NCBI RefSeq assembly: GCF_038066635.1
Contig: NZ_JBBUTI010000001.1
Location: 589,338-653,337 of the forward strand
DNA: 64,000 bases
Source of the DNA: Ideonella margarita
Lineage (GTDB): Bacteria > Pseudomonadota > Gammaproteobacteria > Burkholderiales > Burkholderiaceae_C
Direction: 5' to 3'
In this document: positions 49,534 through 57,674 of the stretch, piece by piece
Layout: each line of letters starts with the position of its first letter
Numbering within the stretch: position 1 is the stretch's first letter
Notes under the pieces: model-generated
Database searches by the model: none
The model's input: the letters and a program-made list of their open reading frames with translations, nothing else
Told to the model about the DNA's origin: nothing
Position numbers and translations under genes: made by a program

Positions 49534-50863
49534 AGCCGGCCAGGCCCACACCGGCCACCAGCAGGCCGGCCGTGGCCGCGGCCCAGAAACCGGGCGCCCC
49601 TTGCAGCGCAGCGGGCACCTGCCCACTCACGTTGAAGGCCAGCCAGTAGCCACCCCCCAGGCCAACGCCCCACAAGGCCCCCGCGTAAATCACCATGGGC
49701 ACGGTGGCAATGCGCCAGGCGCGCAACACGAAGGCGCTGATGGTTTGCAGCGCATCGCTGACGTGGAAGATGCCCAGCCAGGCCAGCAGCGGCAGCGCTG
49801 CGGCGGCCGTGGCGGCGTCTCGGGTGTAGAGCCCGATGATGGGCGCGCGGGCGGCCACCACCACCGTGGCCACCAGCGTGGCCAGGCCGGTGCCGATCCA
49901 CACACCGTGCCAGCCCAGCCGGCGCGCATCGGCCAGATCATTCGCGCCGATGCGCTGCGCCACCAGCGTGCTTGTGGCATTGGCCAAGGCCAGCGGCAGC
50001 ATGAACATCATCGAGACCAGGTTCATGGCGATCTGGTGGCCGGCCACCGAGACCGTGCCGATGCGAGCGATGAACAGCGCCATGAAGCTGAACGCGCTGA
50101 CCTCGATCAGGATGGCGGCACCCATCGGAATACCCAGACGAAGCAGGTCCATCAAGGCAGCGCGCCGTGGCGCCTGCAGACCCGCATGCCAGAGCCGGAA
50201 CTTCTCGTAGAAGCTGTCCTTGCGCAGCACCACGATGGCGCACAGCCACTGCGCCCACATGGCGCAGGCCGTGGCCACGCCGCAGCCCGTGACGCCGAGC
50301 TCAGGAATGCCCCAAGCCGGCACACCCGACACCAGGGCCATCGACAACGGCACCTTCACGCACAGCCCACCCACTTGCAGCCACATCACCACCTTCGGGC
50401 GAGACACGGCGGTGTTGAAGGCCCGGAACGCCGTGAACAACAGCGATGCCGGCAGCGACACCGCCAGGGCCAGCAGGTAGCCACGCACACCGGCGGCCAC
50501 GTCGGGGGTGCTGCGCGCCATCCACAAGAAGGGCTGCGGAAAGATCAGCAAGGTGCTGCCCAGCACCGACAGGCCGGCGGCCAGCCACAAGCCCTGGTGG
50601 AACTGCTCGCCCGCCGCCTCCAGGCGCTTGGCGCCGAAAAACTGCCCGACGCTGGGCGACACCGCCAGCACCACGCCCATCAGGCCGACGAACACGGTGA
50701 TGTAAGCCGCTGCGCCCACGGCGAACGCGGCCAGATCGGCTTGAGAGTGGCGGGCGACCAGCACGGTATCAGCCGTGCCGAAGGCCAGCACCGCCAGCTG
50801 GCCGAACAGCACCGGCCAGGCCAGCGGCAAGATGCGCCGGGCGTCCTGAACCAGCGACTTCAA
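49487..50863 (-). CDS. MATE family efflux transporter
   Basis: 458-residue polytopic membrane protein with about 12 helices in two homologous halves. N-terminal ILPLAWPVLFGQLAVLAFGTADTVLV and later RLGIPMGAAILIEVSAFSFMALFIARIGTVSVAGHQIAMN are MATE (NorM-like) signatures. It would export cationic compounds or metabolites using a Na+ or H+ gradient. Its start overlaps the DUF3717/DUF1289 stop by ATGA. Confidence 0.92.
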   Translation of the reverse strand: MKSLVQDARRILPLAWPVLFGQLAVLAFGTADTVLVARHSQADLAAFAVGAAAYITVFVGLMGVVLAVSPSVGQFFGAKRLEAAGEQFHQGLWLAAGLSVLGSTLLIFPQPFLWMARSTPDVAAGVRGYLLALAVSLPASLLFTAFRAFNTAVSRPKVVMWLQVGGLCVKVPLSMALVSGVPAWGIPELGVTGCGVATACAMWAQWLCAIVVLRKDSFYEKFRLWHAGLQAPRRAALMDLLRLGIPMGAAILIEVSAFSFMALFIARIGTVSVAGHQIAMNLVSMMFMLPLALANATSTLVAQRIGANDLADARRLGWHGVWIGTGLATLVATVVVAARAPIIGLYTRDAATAAAALPLLAWLGIFHVSDALQTISAFVLRAWRIATVPMVIYAGALWGVGLGGGYWLAFNVSGQVPAALQGAPGFWAAATAGLLVAGVGLAGFKRWVLRLPGVLSAS

Positions 50864-51303
50864 CGGCCGGTCCCGGTGTCAGGCGTGTGGCCGTGGGCGG
50901 ACCCGCGCACCCGTTCGGCGTAGCGGTTGAAGCGCCAGGCGGTGGCGTCCAGCGTGATGCGGCGCCAGACCAGCCGCTTCTCGGCGGGCGTGAACAACGG
51001 CCAGTCCTGCACTTCGTCTTCGGTGCGACCGCAGCCCTTGCAGATCGGGTCGCCCTGCGCGGTGGAGCAGATGGCGATGCAGGGCGCGTCGGGCGTGCTG
51101 TCGTACCAGCGCAGCCAGGCGTCGCGGGCGTCTGGCGGCATGCTGTCCAGGTCGGCTTCGGTTTCGCGGTAGTACACCATCAGCGCGTACACCTCTCCCA
51201 GCGCGCGCACCTCGGGGCAGGCGGTCAGCCCATCGGTGGACGGTTGGCGCTGGCGCCACCAGTTGATGGCGGATTCGATGTCGGTGATGTGGATGCCGGC
51301 CAT
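50860..51303 (-). CDS. DUF3717/DUF1289 two-domain protein
   Basis: 147 residues. The N-terminal half, GIHITDIESAINWWRQR, is a DUF3717 motif. The C-terminal half is DUF1289, with CIAICSTAQGDPICKGCGRTEDEV, a four-Cys pattern that probably binds a metal, then W..FTPAEKRLVWRRI. The start at 51303 excludes an upstream frame overlapping a terminator. Function is unknown; a small iron-sulfur or zinc protein is likely. It is translationally coupled to the MATE transporter gene. Confidence 0.82.
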   Translation of the reverse strand: MAGIHITDIESAINWWRQRQPSTDGLTACPEVRALGEVYALMVYYRETEADLDSMPPDARDAWLRWYDSTPDAPCIAICSTAQGDPICKGCGRTEDEVQDWPLFTPAEKRLVWRRITLDATAWRFNRYAERVRGSAHGHTPDTGTGR

Positions 51304-51356
51304 GCCGTGATGCTGCTGGTTCTGGGTGAAAGGGAAGTGCCCGGCGCAGAAACGCC

Positions 51357-51380
51357 AAAAGGCCACCCGGAGGTGGCCTT
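51357..51380 (-). terminator. Rho-independent terminator
   Basis: A 9-bp stem AAGGCCACC/GGTGGCCTT with a 4-nt loop (51359-51380). On the minus strand it is followed by TT and follows the small membrane protein gene, so it should end the Pat/small-protein transcript. It precedes the DUF3717/DUF1289 gene by about 55 nt. Confidence 0.75.
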
Positions 51381-51414
51381 CATGGGGCCCTTGATTCTGC
51401 CCGCAAGCAGCGCT

Positions 51415-51603
51415 TCAGGGAGATGCGGGGGCTTTGGCAGCGGTGGTGGACACGGCCGTTCGGGCTGCACCGGTGCCTGCCTCGGCTTTCGAGAAGTGTT
51501 TCTGCACGGCCAGGCCGCCAAGCACACCAATCAGCAGCAGGGAGAGCAGGGCCAGCGGGACCCAGATTCCTGCACGAGCACCTTCGTCGATTTCTTCGAA
51601 CAT
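51415..51603 (-). CDS. small single-span membrane protein
   Basis: 62 residues: an acidic N-terminus (MFEEIDEGARAG), one hydrophobic helix (IWVPLALLSLLLIGVLGGL, about 13-31) and an Ala/Thr/Ser-rich tail. A GGAGGA ribosome-binding site lies 4 nt before the ATG, which is strong support for translation of so short a frame. I do not recognise the family. It is downstream of the Pat-like gene and upstream of a terminator. Confidence 0.65.
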   Translation of the reverse strand: MFEEIDEGARAGIWVPLALLSLLLIGVLGGLAVQKHFSKAEAGTGAARTAVSTTAAKAPASP

Positions 51604-51682
51604 GGGGTCCTCCGCGAACGGCAATTGCACGTCGGGCCGATCGTAGTCCCGTTGCCGGCTCGCAGGCAGCGGGGGAGAACCC

Positions 51683-54373
51683 TCAAAGCGGCTTGGTACA
51701 GAGCCGGAAATCTGGATCGTCCGTGTAGGGAGCCACGCTGAAGCCCAGGCTGCGCATCAGCCGCAGCATGCTGTCGTTGTTCGTCAGCACCAGGCCTTCC
51801 ACGGTTTGCAGGCCCTTGCTGCGCGCCACGTCCATGATCGACAGCATCAGGCGCGAGCCCAGTCCCTGGCCGCCGAAGGCATCGGCCACCACCAGCGAGA
51901 ACTCACAGGTCGTCTGGTCGGGGTTGGTGATGTAGCGCGAGACGCCGATGATCTGTTCGGTCTCGGTGAAGCTGCCGTCGTCCTGCACTTGCCGGGTGCG
52001 GTGCACCGCCACCAGGGCCATCTCGCGGTCGTAGTCGATCAGCGTGTAGCGCGCCAGCATGCGCGCCGGCATCTCCTGCATCGAGCTCACGAAGCGGAAG
52101 TAGCGGCTCTCGGGCGACAGGCCGCGCACCAGGCTCTGCAGCATCTGGGCGTCATCAGGTTGAACAGGGCGGATGGTGTAGAGGTCACCGCCCTTCATCG
52201 GCCATTCGCGCTCCAGGCCAGCCGGGTAGGGCAGGATGGCCAGGTGGCTGTACGCCTGGGTTTGTGGTCCGGCGTGTTCAATCACCACGCGGGCGTCCAC
52301 GGCCACGGCACCGTCCTCGTCGACGATGATGGGGTTGATGTCCATCTCGCGCAGCTGCGGCAGGGCACACACCATCTCCGACACGCGTAGCAGCACCTGC
52401 TCCAGCGCTTCCATCTGCACCGGTGGTGCGCCGCGCCAGTGGTCAAGGGTTTCGGCCACGCGGGCGCGCTCGATCAGGCGACGGGCCAGGAACTGGTTCA
52501 GCGGCGGCAGCTCCATCGCACGGTCGGCGATCAGCTCGATCATCGTGCCGCCGGCGCCAAAGGTGATCACCGGGCCGAACGGGTCGTCAGTCGACAAGCC
52601 AATGTAGAGCTCACGGCCCCGGGCCTTGCCGCTCATCGGCTGGATGGTGACGCCGTTGATGCGCGCGCCCGGCTTGACCTTGCCCACCTTGGCCAGCATG
52701 TCGTTGTAGGTGTCGCGCACCTGCATGGCCGACATCACGTTCAGGGCCACGCCTTGCACGTCAGATTTGTGGCTGATGTCGGGCGAATCGATCTTCAGCG
52801 CCACCGGGTAACCCAGCTGGCTGGCAATCAGCATGGCTTCGTTCGGTGAGCGCGCCAGCATCGTGCGGGTCACCGGAATGTGGAAAGCGGCCAGCAGGGC
52901 CTTGGACTCCATCTCGGTCAGCACTCGGCGGCGTTCGGTCAGCACGCCTTCGATCAACAGGCGCGCGCCTTCGGTGTCGGGCGTGGCCAGGGCCGACAGC
53001 GGCGGCGGCGTTTGTTGCAGCAGCTGCTGGTTCTGATAGAAGCTGGCAATGTTGCCGAAGGCATCCACCGCCGCTTCCGGGGTGCGGAAGCTGGGCACCG
53101 GGCGGGCGGCCAGCACCTCGCGGGCGCCGCGCACGGTTTGATCGCCCATCCAGCAGGCCACGACGGGCTTGCCGAGTTTGGCGGTGCCGTCCACCACGGC
53201 CTGGGCGATGCTGACCGGGTCACCGCCCGGGTCGCTGCAGGGCTTGGGTGAATGGATGACCAGCACGCCGTCGACGTTGGCATCAGGCCCGCAGGCCTCC
53301 AGGGCCGCGCGGTATTGATCGGCGGTGGCGTCTTCGCCAAGGTCGATCACCTGGTGCAACTGGGCGTGGGCCGACAACTTTGGCGTCAGGCTGGCGCGGG
53401 TGGCGTCGGTCAAGCGTGCCACTTCCAGGCCGATTTCGTTCGCCCAGTCGGCAGCCAGCACACCCGGGCCGCCGCCATTGGTGACGATGGCCAGCCGCTC
53501 GCCCACCGGCTTGTAGCGCGAGGCCAGGCATTTGGCCGCGGAGAACAGCTGCGTGAACGAGCGCACGCGCACCACGCCGGCGCGGCGCAGGGCGGCCTCG
53601 AACACGTCGTCTGCCCCGACGATGGCGGCGGAGTGCGTCAGTGCCGCATGGCTGCCCGCCGGTTTGCGCCCGGCCTTCATCACCACCACCGGTTTGATGG
53701 AGGCGGCAGCCCGCAGGGCGCTCATGAAGCGCCGGGCGTGCGTGATGCCTTCCATGTAGACGAGGATGCTCTGGGTCGAACCATCGTTGGCGAGGAAATC
53801 AAGCACCTGGGCCAGGTCGACCGCCGTGTTGGCGCCGAGCGAAACCACCGCCGAGAAGCCGACGCCGTTGACTTTGGCCCAGTCGAGGATCGACGCCGTC
53901 AGCGCGCCAGACTGCGACACCAGCGCGAGCGGGCCTGGTGCTGCCAGCGGGCCGGCCGCGCTGGCGTTGAGCTTGAGTTGCGGACGCTGAAAGCCCAGGC
54001 TGTTGGGGCCCAGCAGCTGCACGCCGTATTGCCTGGCGATGGCGTGCAGGCGCGCGCAGGCGGTGGCCGGCAGGTTGGCCGACAGCACCAGGCCGGCTCG
54101 GCAACGAATGCGACCGGCGATTTCCAGCGCAGACTCGATCTGGTCGTGCGGCAAGGCGATGATGGCCAGATCAGCCCGGGTATGGGCCAGCTCCGACAAG
54201 GTGCCGGTCATGGCGGTGTCGAGCCAGGTGACCGGGCCTTCAAAGCCGTTGTGTGTCAACTCGCCGATCAGTGCCCGCGCCAGCGACGGCGCCTGCGCGG
54301 CGGCGTCGGGGTCGCCCGCAAAGACGACGATGGAGCGAGGCGAAAAAAGCGGCGTGAGGAAGTGCTGGTCCAC
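51683..54373 (-). CDS. Pat-type protein lysine acetyltransferase (acyl-CoA synthetase-like + GNAT)
   Basis: 896-residue fusion. The N-terminal CoA-binding, succinyl-CoA-synthetase-like and ATP-grasp domains (about 1-690; LALVSQSGALTASILDWA, GGGPGVLAADWANE, YPVALKIDSPDISHKSDVQGV) resemble NDP-forming acyl-CoA synthetases. The C-terminal GNAT domain (about 725-890) has VADAFGGQGLGSRLMLSIMD, the acetyl-CoA site. This is the architecture of E. coli PatZ/Salmonella Pat, which acetylate and inactivate acetyl-CoA synthetase and other proteins. The synthetase part may be only regulatory. It is divergent from a cupin gene across 178 nt containing a CGGGCA-N4-TGCCCG dyad. Confidence 0.9.
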   Translation of the reverse strand: MDQHFLTPLFSPRSIVVFAGDPDAAAQAPSLARALIGELTHNGFEGPVTWLDTAMTGTLSELAHTRADLAIIALPHDQIESALEIAGRIRCRAGLVLSANLPATACARLHAIARQYGVQLLGPNSLGFQRPQLKLNASAAGPLAAPGPLALVSQSGALTASILDWAKVNGVGFSAVVSLGANTAVDLAQVLDFLANDGSTQSILVYMEGITHARRFMSALRAAASIKPVVVMKAGRKPAGSHAALTHSAAIVGADDVFEAALRRAGVVRVRSFTQLFSAAKCLASRYKPVGERLAIVTNGGGPGVLAADWANEIGLEVARLTDATRASLTPKLSAHAQLHQVIDLGEDATADQYRAALEACGPDANVDGVLVIHSPKPCSDPGGDPVSIAQAVVDGTAKLGKPVVACWMGDQTVRGAREVLAARPVPSFRTPEAAVDAFGNIASFYQNQQLLQQTPPPLSALATPDTEGARLLIEGVLTERRRVLTEMESKALLAAFHIPVTRTMLARSPNEAMLIASQLGYPVALKIDSPDISHKSDVQGVALNVMSAMQVRDTYNDMLAKVGKVKPGARINGVTIQPMSGKARGRELYIGLSTDDPFGPVITFGAGGTMIELIADRAMELPPLNQFLARRLIERARVAETLDHWRGAPPVQMEALEQVLLRVSEMVCALPQLREMDINPIIVDEDGAVAVDARVVIEHAGPQTQAYSHLAILPYPAGLEREWPMKGGDLYTIRPVQPDDAQMLQSLVRGLSPESRYFRFVSSMQEMPARMLARYTLIDYDREMALVAVHRTRQVQDDGSFTETEQIIGVSRYITNPDQTTCEFSLVVADAFGGQGLGSRLMLSIMDVARSKGLQTVEGLVLTNNDSMLRLMRSLGFSVAPYTDDPDFRLCTKPL

Positions 54374-54417
54374 GGCTGGAAATCTTCAGTGCTGAACGGA
54401 TGACGGGCAGCATACGC

Positions 54418-54433
54418 CGGGCAGGCTTGCCCG
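54418..54433. promoter_or_regulatory. dyad between the Pat-like and cupin genes
   Basis: CGGGCA-N4-TGCCCG, 44 nt upstream of the Pat-like start. It is a perfect 16-bp palindrome in a divergent intergenic region, so a possible operator; GC-rich palindromes arise often by chance here. Confidence 0.3.
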
Positions 54434-54551
54434 ATCGGTCGGATTGCGATGGACTTGCCCCGTGTCAATCTCACGTCGCACAGCACCTTGGGGTCTGCAA
54501 TGTGGTTTGGCAGACGGCGGAAAGCGGTTGGGGCTCTTTAAAATCGGGCCC

Positions 54552-55049
54552 ATGAAAAAGTCGTTGAAAGCCGGGCTGCTGGGCGCCGCACTGGCCTTGG
54601 GGGCCGTGACGGTCTGGGAGGCTGGCCATTACCTGGTCACCAGCCCTGCGGCCTCGCTGATGGCGGTTGAAAAGCCGCTCACCGCGTTTTCGGTGGACCC
54701 GGCCTGGGTGCGTGACGGACAACCCAACTTCCGCTCAACGGAAACCGTGCGCTCACCGGACGGCCGCACCATCACCGGCTTGTGGGCCTGCGACGGCCCG
54801 ACGACTTTCGAGTGGCGCTTCGGCCTGGACGAAACCGTGCACCTGCTCGAAGGGCGTGTGGAAGTGACCTACCTGGGCCGGCAATTCGTGATCGAGCCCG
54901 GTGACACCGCCACGTTCCACGCAGGCACCACGGCCGTCTGGCACGTGCCCAAGTACGCACGCAAGGCCTACACCTTGCATCACCCGGGACGTCTGGTACT
55001 GCTGTGGCGGCGCCTGTTTCCCACCCAGACGGGCGGGCCTGCTGCTTGA
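54552..55049 (+). CDS. membrane-anchored cupin-domain protein
   Basis: 165 residues. The N-terminus (MKKSLKAGLLGAALALGAV) is a signal peptide or anchor, followed by a linker and a cupin of the DUF861/(S)-ureidoglycine aminohydrolase-like type: TTFEWRFGLDETVHLLEGRVEV and FVIEPGDTATFHAGTTAVWHV. DUF861 cupins are usually cytoplasmic, so the membrane-targeting N-terminus is unusual. The metal-site histidines are only partly conserved, so it may bind a ligand rather than catalyse. It converges with the Rieske oxygenase gene across 24 nt. Confidence 0.82.
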   Translation: MKKSLKAGLLGAALALGAVTVWEAGHYLVTSPAASLMAVEKPLTAFSVDPAWVRDGQPNFRSTETVRSPDGRTITGLWACDGPTTFEWRFGLDETVHLLEGRVEVTYLGRQFVIEPGDTATFHAGTTAVWHVPKYARKAYTLHHPGRLVLLWRRLFPTQTGGPAA

Positions 55050-55073
55050 GTGAAGCCCGACGCTGAGCTCAGC

Positions 55074-56195
55074 TCAGCGGTTCGAGCGGTCCATGCCCAT
55101 GGTCTGGCGGTACCACTGGTGGAAGTGCTTCATGCCGTCTTCCATTGGGCTCTGATACGGGCCGGCTTCGTCGTCGCCGCGCTCGAACAGGGCCTTGCGG
55201 CCGGCGTCCATGCGCTCACCGATCTCGTCGTCCTCGATGCAGGTTTCCATGTAGGCCGCGCGCTGCGCCTCCACGAACTCACGCTCGAAGGCAGCGATCT
55301 CTTCCGGGTAGTAGAACTCCACCACGTTCAGCGTTTCCTGCGGCCCCTTCGGGTACAGCGTCGACACGGTCAGCACGTGCGGGTACCACTCGATCATGAT
55401 GTTCGGGTAGTAGGTCAGCCACACCGCGCCCTGCTTGGGCGGCACGCCGCCGTTCACGCGCATCACCTGATCGCGCCAGCGCTCATAGACCGGCGAGCCG
55501 GCACGCTCCAGGTTGTTCAGCACGCCCACGGTCTGCACCGAGTGGTGCTTGCCGAATTCCCACTTCAGGTCGTCGCAGGTCACGAACTGGCCGAGGCCTG
55601 GGTGGAACGGGCCGACGTGGTAGTCCTCAAGGTAGACCTCGATGAAGGTCTTCCAGTTGTAGTTGCAGGTGTGGCGCTCGACGTGGTCCAGCACGTAGCC
55701 GGAGAAATCGAGGTCAGCCCGCGGGCCCAGGTTGGCCAGGTCGCCGGCAATGTCGCGGCCGTTGTCCTCGAACACCATCCCGTTCCATGTCTTCACCTTG
55801 TAGTTGTTCAGGTGCAGGCACGGGTCGTGGTCGAAGTGGGGCGCGCCGATGAGCTGGCCCTGCAGGTCGTAAGTCCAGCGGTGCAGCGGGCAGACGATGC
55901 TGCTCTTGGTGTTGCCGCGCCCGCGCAGCATCACGGCTTGGCGATGCCGGCAGACGTTGGACACCAGTTCCACGCCGTTGCGGGTACGCACGAGCATGCG
56001 ACCCTCGCCCTCATGCGCGAGGGCGTGGTAGTCACCAAGTTCAGGAACGGACAACTCATGCGCCAGATAGCGCGGTCCGTGCTGAAAGATGAGTTCCTGC
56101 TCCCTTCGAAGCAAGTCCTCATCAAAATAGGTAGAAACGGATAGTTGAGAGCGCGCGCGCTCCAGAGCTTCCAGCGTGATGCTCAGGTCCGACAT
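55074..56195 (-). CDS. Rieske-type oxygenase alpha subunit
   Basis: 373 residues. The Rieske [2Fe-2S] ligands are Cys82, His84 (CRHRQ) and Cys102, His105 (CPLHRW). The mononuclear iron site is in EVYLEDYHVGPFHPG, with His193 and His198. The NWKTF...EDYHV arrangement is closest to choline/carnitine-type and related monooxygenases rather than to biphenyl dioxygenases. It needs a reductase partner, none of which is adjacent. The start at 56195 follows family length; an in-frame Met 6 codons earlier is possible. It is divergent from the xseB-ispA-dxs genes. Confidence 0.88.
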   Translation of the reverse strand: MSDLSITLEALERARSQLSVSTYFDEDLLRREQELIFQHGPRYLAHELSVPELGDYHALAHEGEGRMLVRTRNGVELVSNVCRHRQAVMLRGRGNTKSSIVCPLHRWTYDLQGQLIGAPHFDHDPCLHLNNYKVKTWNGMVFEDNGRDIAGDLANLGPRADLDFSGYVLDHVERHTCNYNWKTFIEVYLEDYHVGPFHPGLGQFVTCDDLKWEFGKHHSVQTVGVLNNLERAGSPVYERWRDQVMRVNGGVPPKQGAVWLTYYPNIMIEWYPHVLTVSTLYPKGPQETLNVVEFYYPEEIAAFEREFVEAQRAAYMETCIEDDEIGERMDAGRKALFERGDDEAGPYQSPMEDGMKHFHQWYRQTMGMDRSNR

Positions 56196-56232
56196 GATCC
56201 CCAGGATCTCCAAAAAACATGTCTGTTAACCC

Positions 56233-56257
56233 CCCACCCGGTGGCCCCGCGGGTGGG
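56233..56257. other. GC-rich hairpin in the Rieske/xseB intergenic region
   Basis: CCCACCCG and CGGGTGGG form a perfect 8-bp stem with a 9-nt loop, 38 nt upstream of the Rieske gene start. The whole 340-nt gap 56196-56535 holds no recognisable gene; it contains this hairpin, an isolated TTGACA at 56261 without a good partner, and a -10-like element near xseB. Confidence 0.4.
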
Positions 56258-56503
56258 ATCTTGACAATTGGTTGCCGCACACGGAGCGTCAACCTGACGT
56301 TGATACACCCTGACTTCGGCATGTGCTGCTGCGGGCAGATCACGCGCCGCCGTGTGAGGGCGAAGGGCGGGATTCTACCAGCATTGACTGCAGACGGTGG
56401 TTGCAGGCCGTGAATCATCCGCGAATGCGTCGACTGTGCCGAATTCCCATCTGATTCCTGCTCGACTAGGGGTGTGAGTCAGTGAGTCGGCCCACAGCCT
56501 GAC

Positions 56504-56509
56504 TACAAT
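56504..56509 (+). promoter_or_regulatory. possible -10 element of the xseB-ispA-dxs operon
   Basis: TACAAT lies 26 nt upstream of the xseB ATG, in a locally AT-rich stretch. No good -35 hexamer is at the correct distance, so activator help or a different promoter cannot be excluded. Confidence 0.4.
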
Positions 56510-56535
56510 TCCCGATCAACTTTCCATGATCTGAA

Positions 56536-56781
56536 ATGCCCCGAGCGCCCTCACGGACCGACGTTGCCCAGGAACCTGCCAGCTACGAAGAAGCGCTGGC
56601 CGAACTGGATCGGCTTGTCCAGGAAATGGAAGCAGGGCAGTTGCCGCTGGATCAACTGCTCGGTGGTTATCGTCGAGGTGCCATGTTGCTGGAGTTTTGC
56701 CGTGGCCGTTTGCAGAGCGTGGAAGAACAAGTGAAGGTCCTGGAGGAAGGGCAGCTCAAGCCCTGGACGAACAACGCATGA
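56536..56781 (+). CDS. xseB: exodeoxyribonuclease VII small subunit
   Basis: 81-residue XseB, which binds the XseA large subunit to degrade single-stranded DNA. SYEEALAELDRLVQEMEAGQLPLDQLL and AMLLEFCRGRLQSVEEQVKVL are the family coiled-coil core. The gene overlaps ispA by ATGA. xseA is not in the window, which is normal since the two subunits are usually unlinked. Confidence 0.95.
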   Translation: MPRAPSRTDVAQEPASYEEALAELDRLVQEMEAGQLPLDQLLGGYRRGAMLLEFCRGRLQSVEEQVKVLEEGQLKPWTNNA

Positions 56782-57665
56782 ATGCTGGTGAATTTGACAA
56801 TTGGGTCGCAACACAACTGAAGGCCGTTGAAACAGCCCTGGAGGCCTTGGTGCCGGCCGATGCGCCGGCTGGCCTGGGCCTGGCGATGCGCTATGCCGTG
56901 CTCGACGGCGGCAAACGCCTGCGGCCTTTGCTGGTGATGGCGGCCTGTGAAGCGGTGGGTGGTGATGAGGCCGCTGCGATGCGCGCCGCGGTGGCGGTGG
57001 AGCTGATCCATGCCTACTCCCTGGTGCACGACGACATGCCTTGCATGGATGACGACGCGCTTCGCCGGGGCAAGCCCACGGTACATGTGAAGTTTGGCGA
57101 GGCGCAGGCCATGCTGGCCGGTGATGCCATGCAGGCGCTGGCCTTCGATGTGCTCACGCCCGATGAAGGCATGCCGGCGGCCCTGCAGGCCCGGCTGGTG
57201 TCTTTGCTGGCGCGCTCGGCGGGCCATGCCGGCATGGCAGGTGGCCAGGCCATCGACTTGGCCAGTGTCGGGCGTCCGCTCGATGAAGCCACGCTGCGCG
57301 ACATGCATCGCCGCAAGACCGGCGCCCTGCTGGAAGCCAGCGTGCTGATGGGCGCCGCTTGTGGTGCCACCACGCCCGAGGTCTGGCAGCAGCTGTCCCG
57401 CTACGGCGCGGCCCTGGGGCTGGCCTTCCAGGTGGTGGATGACATCCTGGACGTGACTGAAGCTTCCGAGACGCTCGGCAAGACGGCCGGCAAAGACCAG
57501 GACAACAACAAGCCGACCTATGTCTCCATGCTGGGTCTGGAAGAATCACGTGCCTACGCCTGCCGTCTGCGCAGCGAGGCCCATGCCGCATTGGCAGCGG
57601 CACAACTGTCCCGGACGGCCTGTCTGACTTGGCTGGCTGACCGGGTGGTCGACCGCAACAGCTGA
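56778..57665 (+). CDS. ispA: farnesyl diphosphate synthase / polyprenyl synthetase
   Basis: 295-residue trans-prenyltransferase that condenses IPP with DMAPP and GPP to FPP. The first Asp-rich motif is DDMPCMDDD, preceded by HAYSLVH with Tyr at -5, which sets C15 product length as in E. coli IspA. The second Asp motif is DDILD. LDGGKRLRPLLV and RRKTGALLEASV are also standard. It is in the middle of xseB-ispA-dxs, an order widespread in proteobacteria, and sits 9 nt upstream of dxs. Confidence 0.95.
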   Translation: MNAGEFDNWVATQLKAVETALEALVPADAPAGLGLAMRYAVLDGGKRLRPLLVMAACEAVGGDEAAAMRAAVAVELIHAYSLVHDDMPCMDDDALRRGKPTVHVKFGEAQAMLAGDAMQALAFDVLTPDEGMPAALQARLVSLLARSAGHAGMAGGQAIDLASVGRPLDEATLRDMHRRKTGALLEASVLMGAACGATTPEVWQQLSRYGAALGLAFQVVDDILDVTEASETLGKTAGKDQDNNKPTYVSMLGLEESRAYACRLRSEAHAALAAAQLSRTACLTWLADRVVDRNS

Positions 57666-57674
57666 GAACACACC

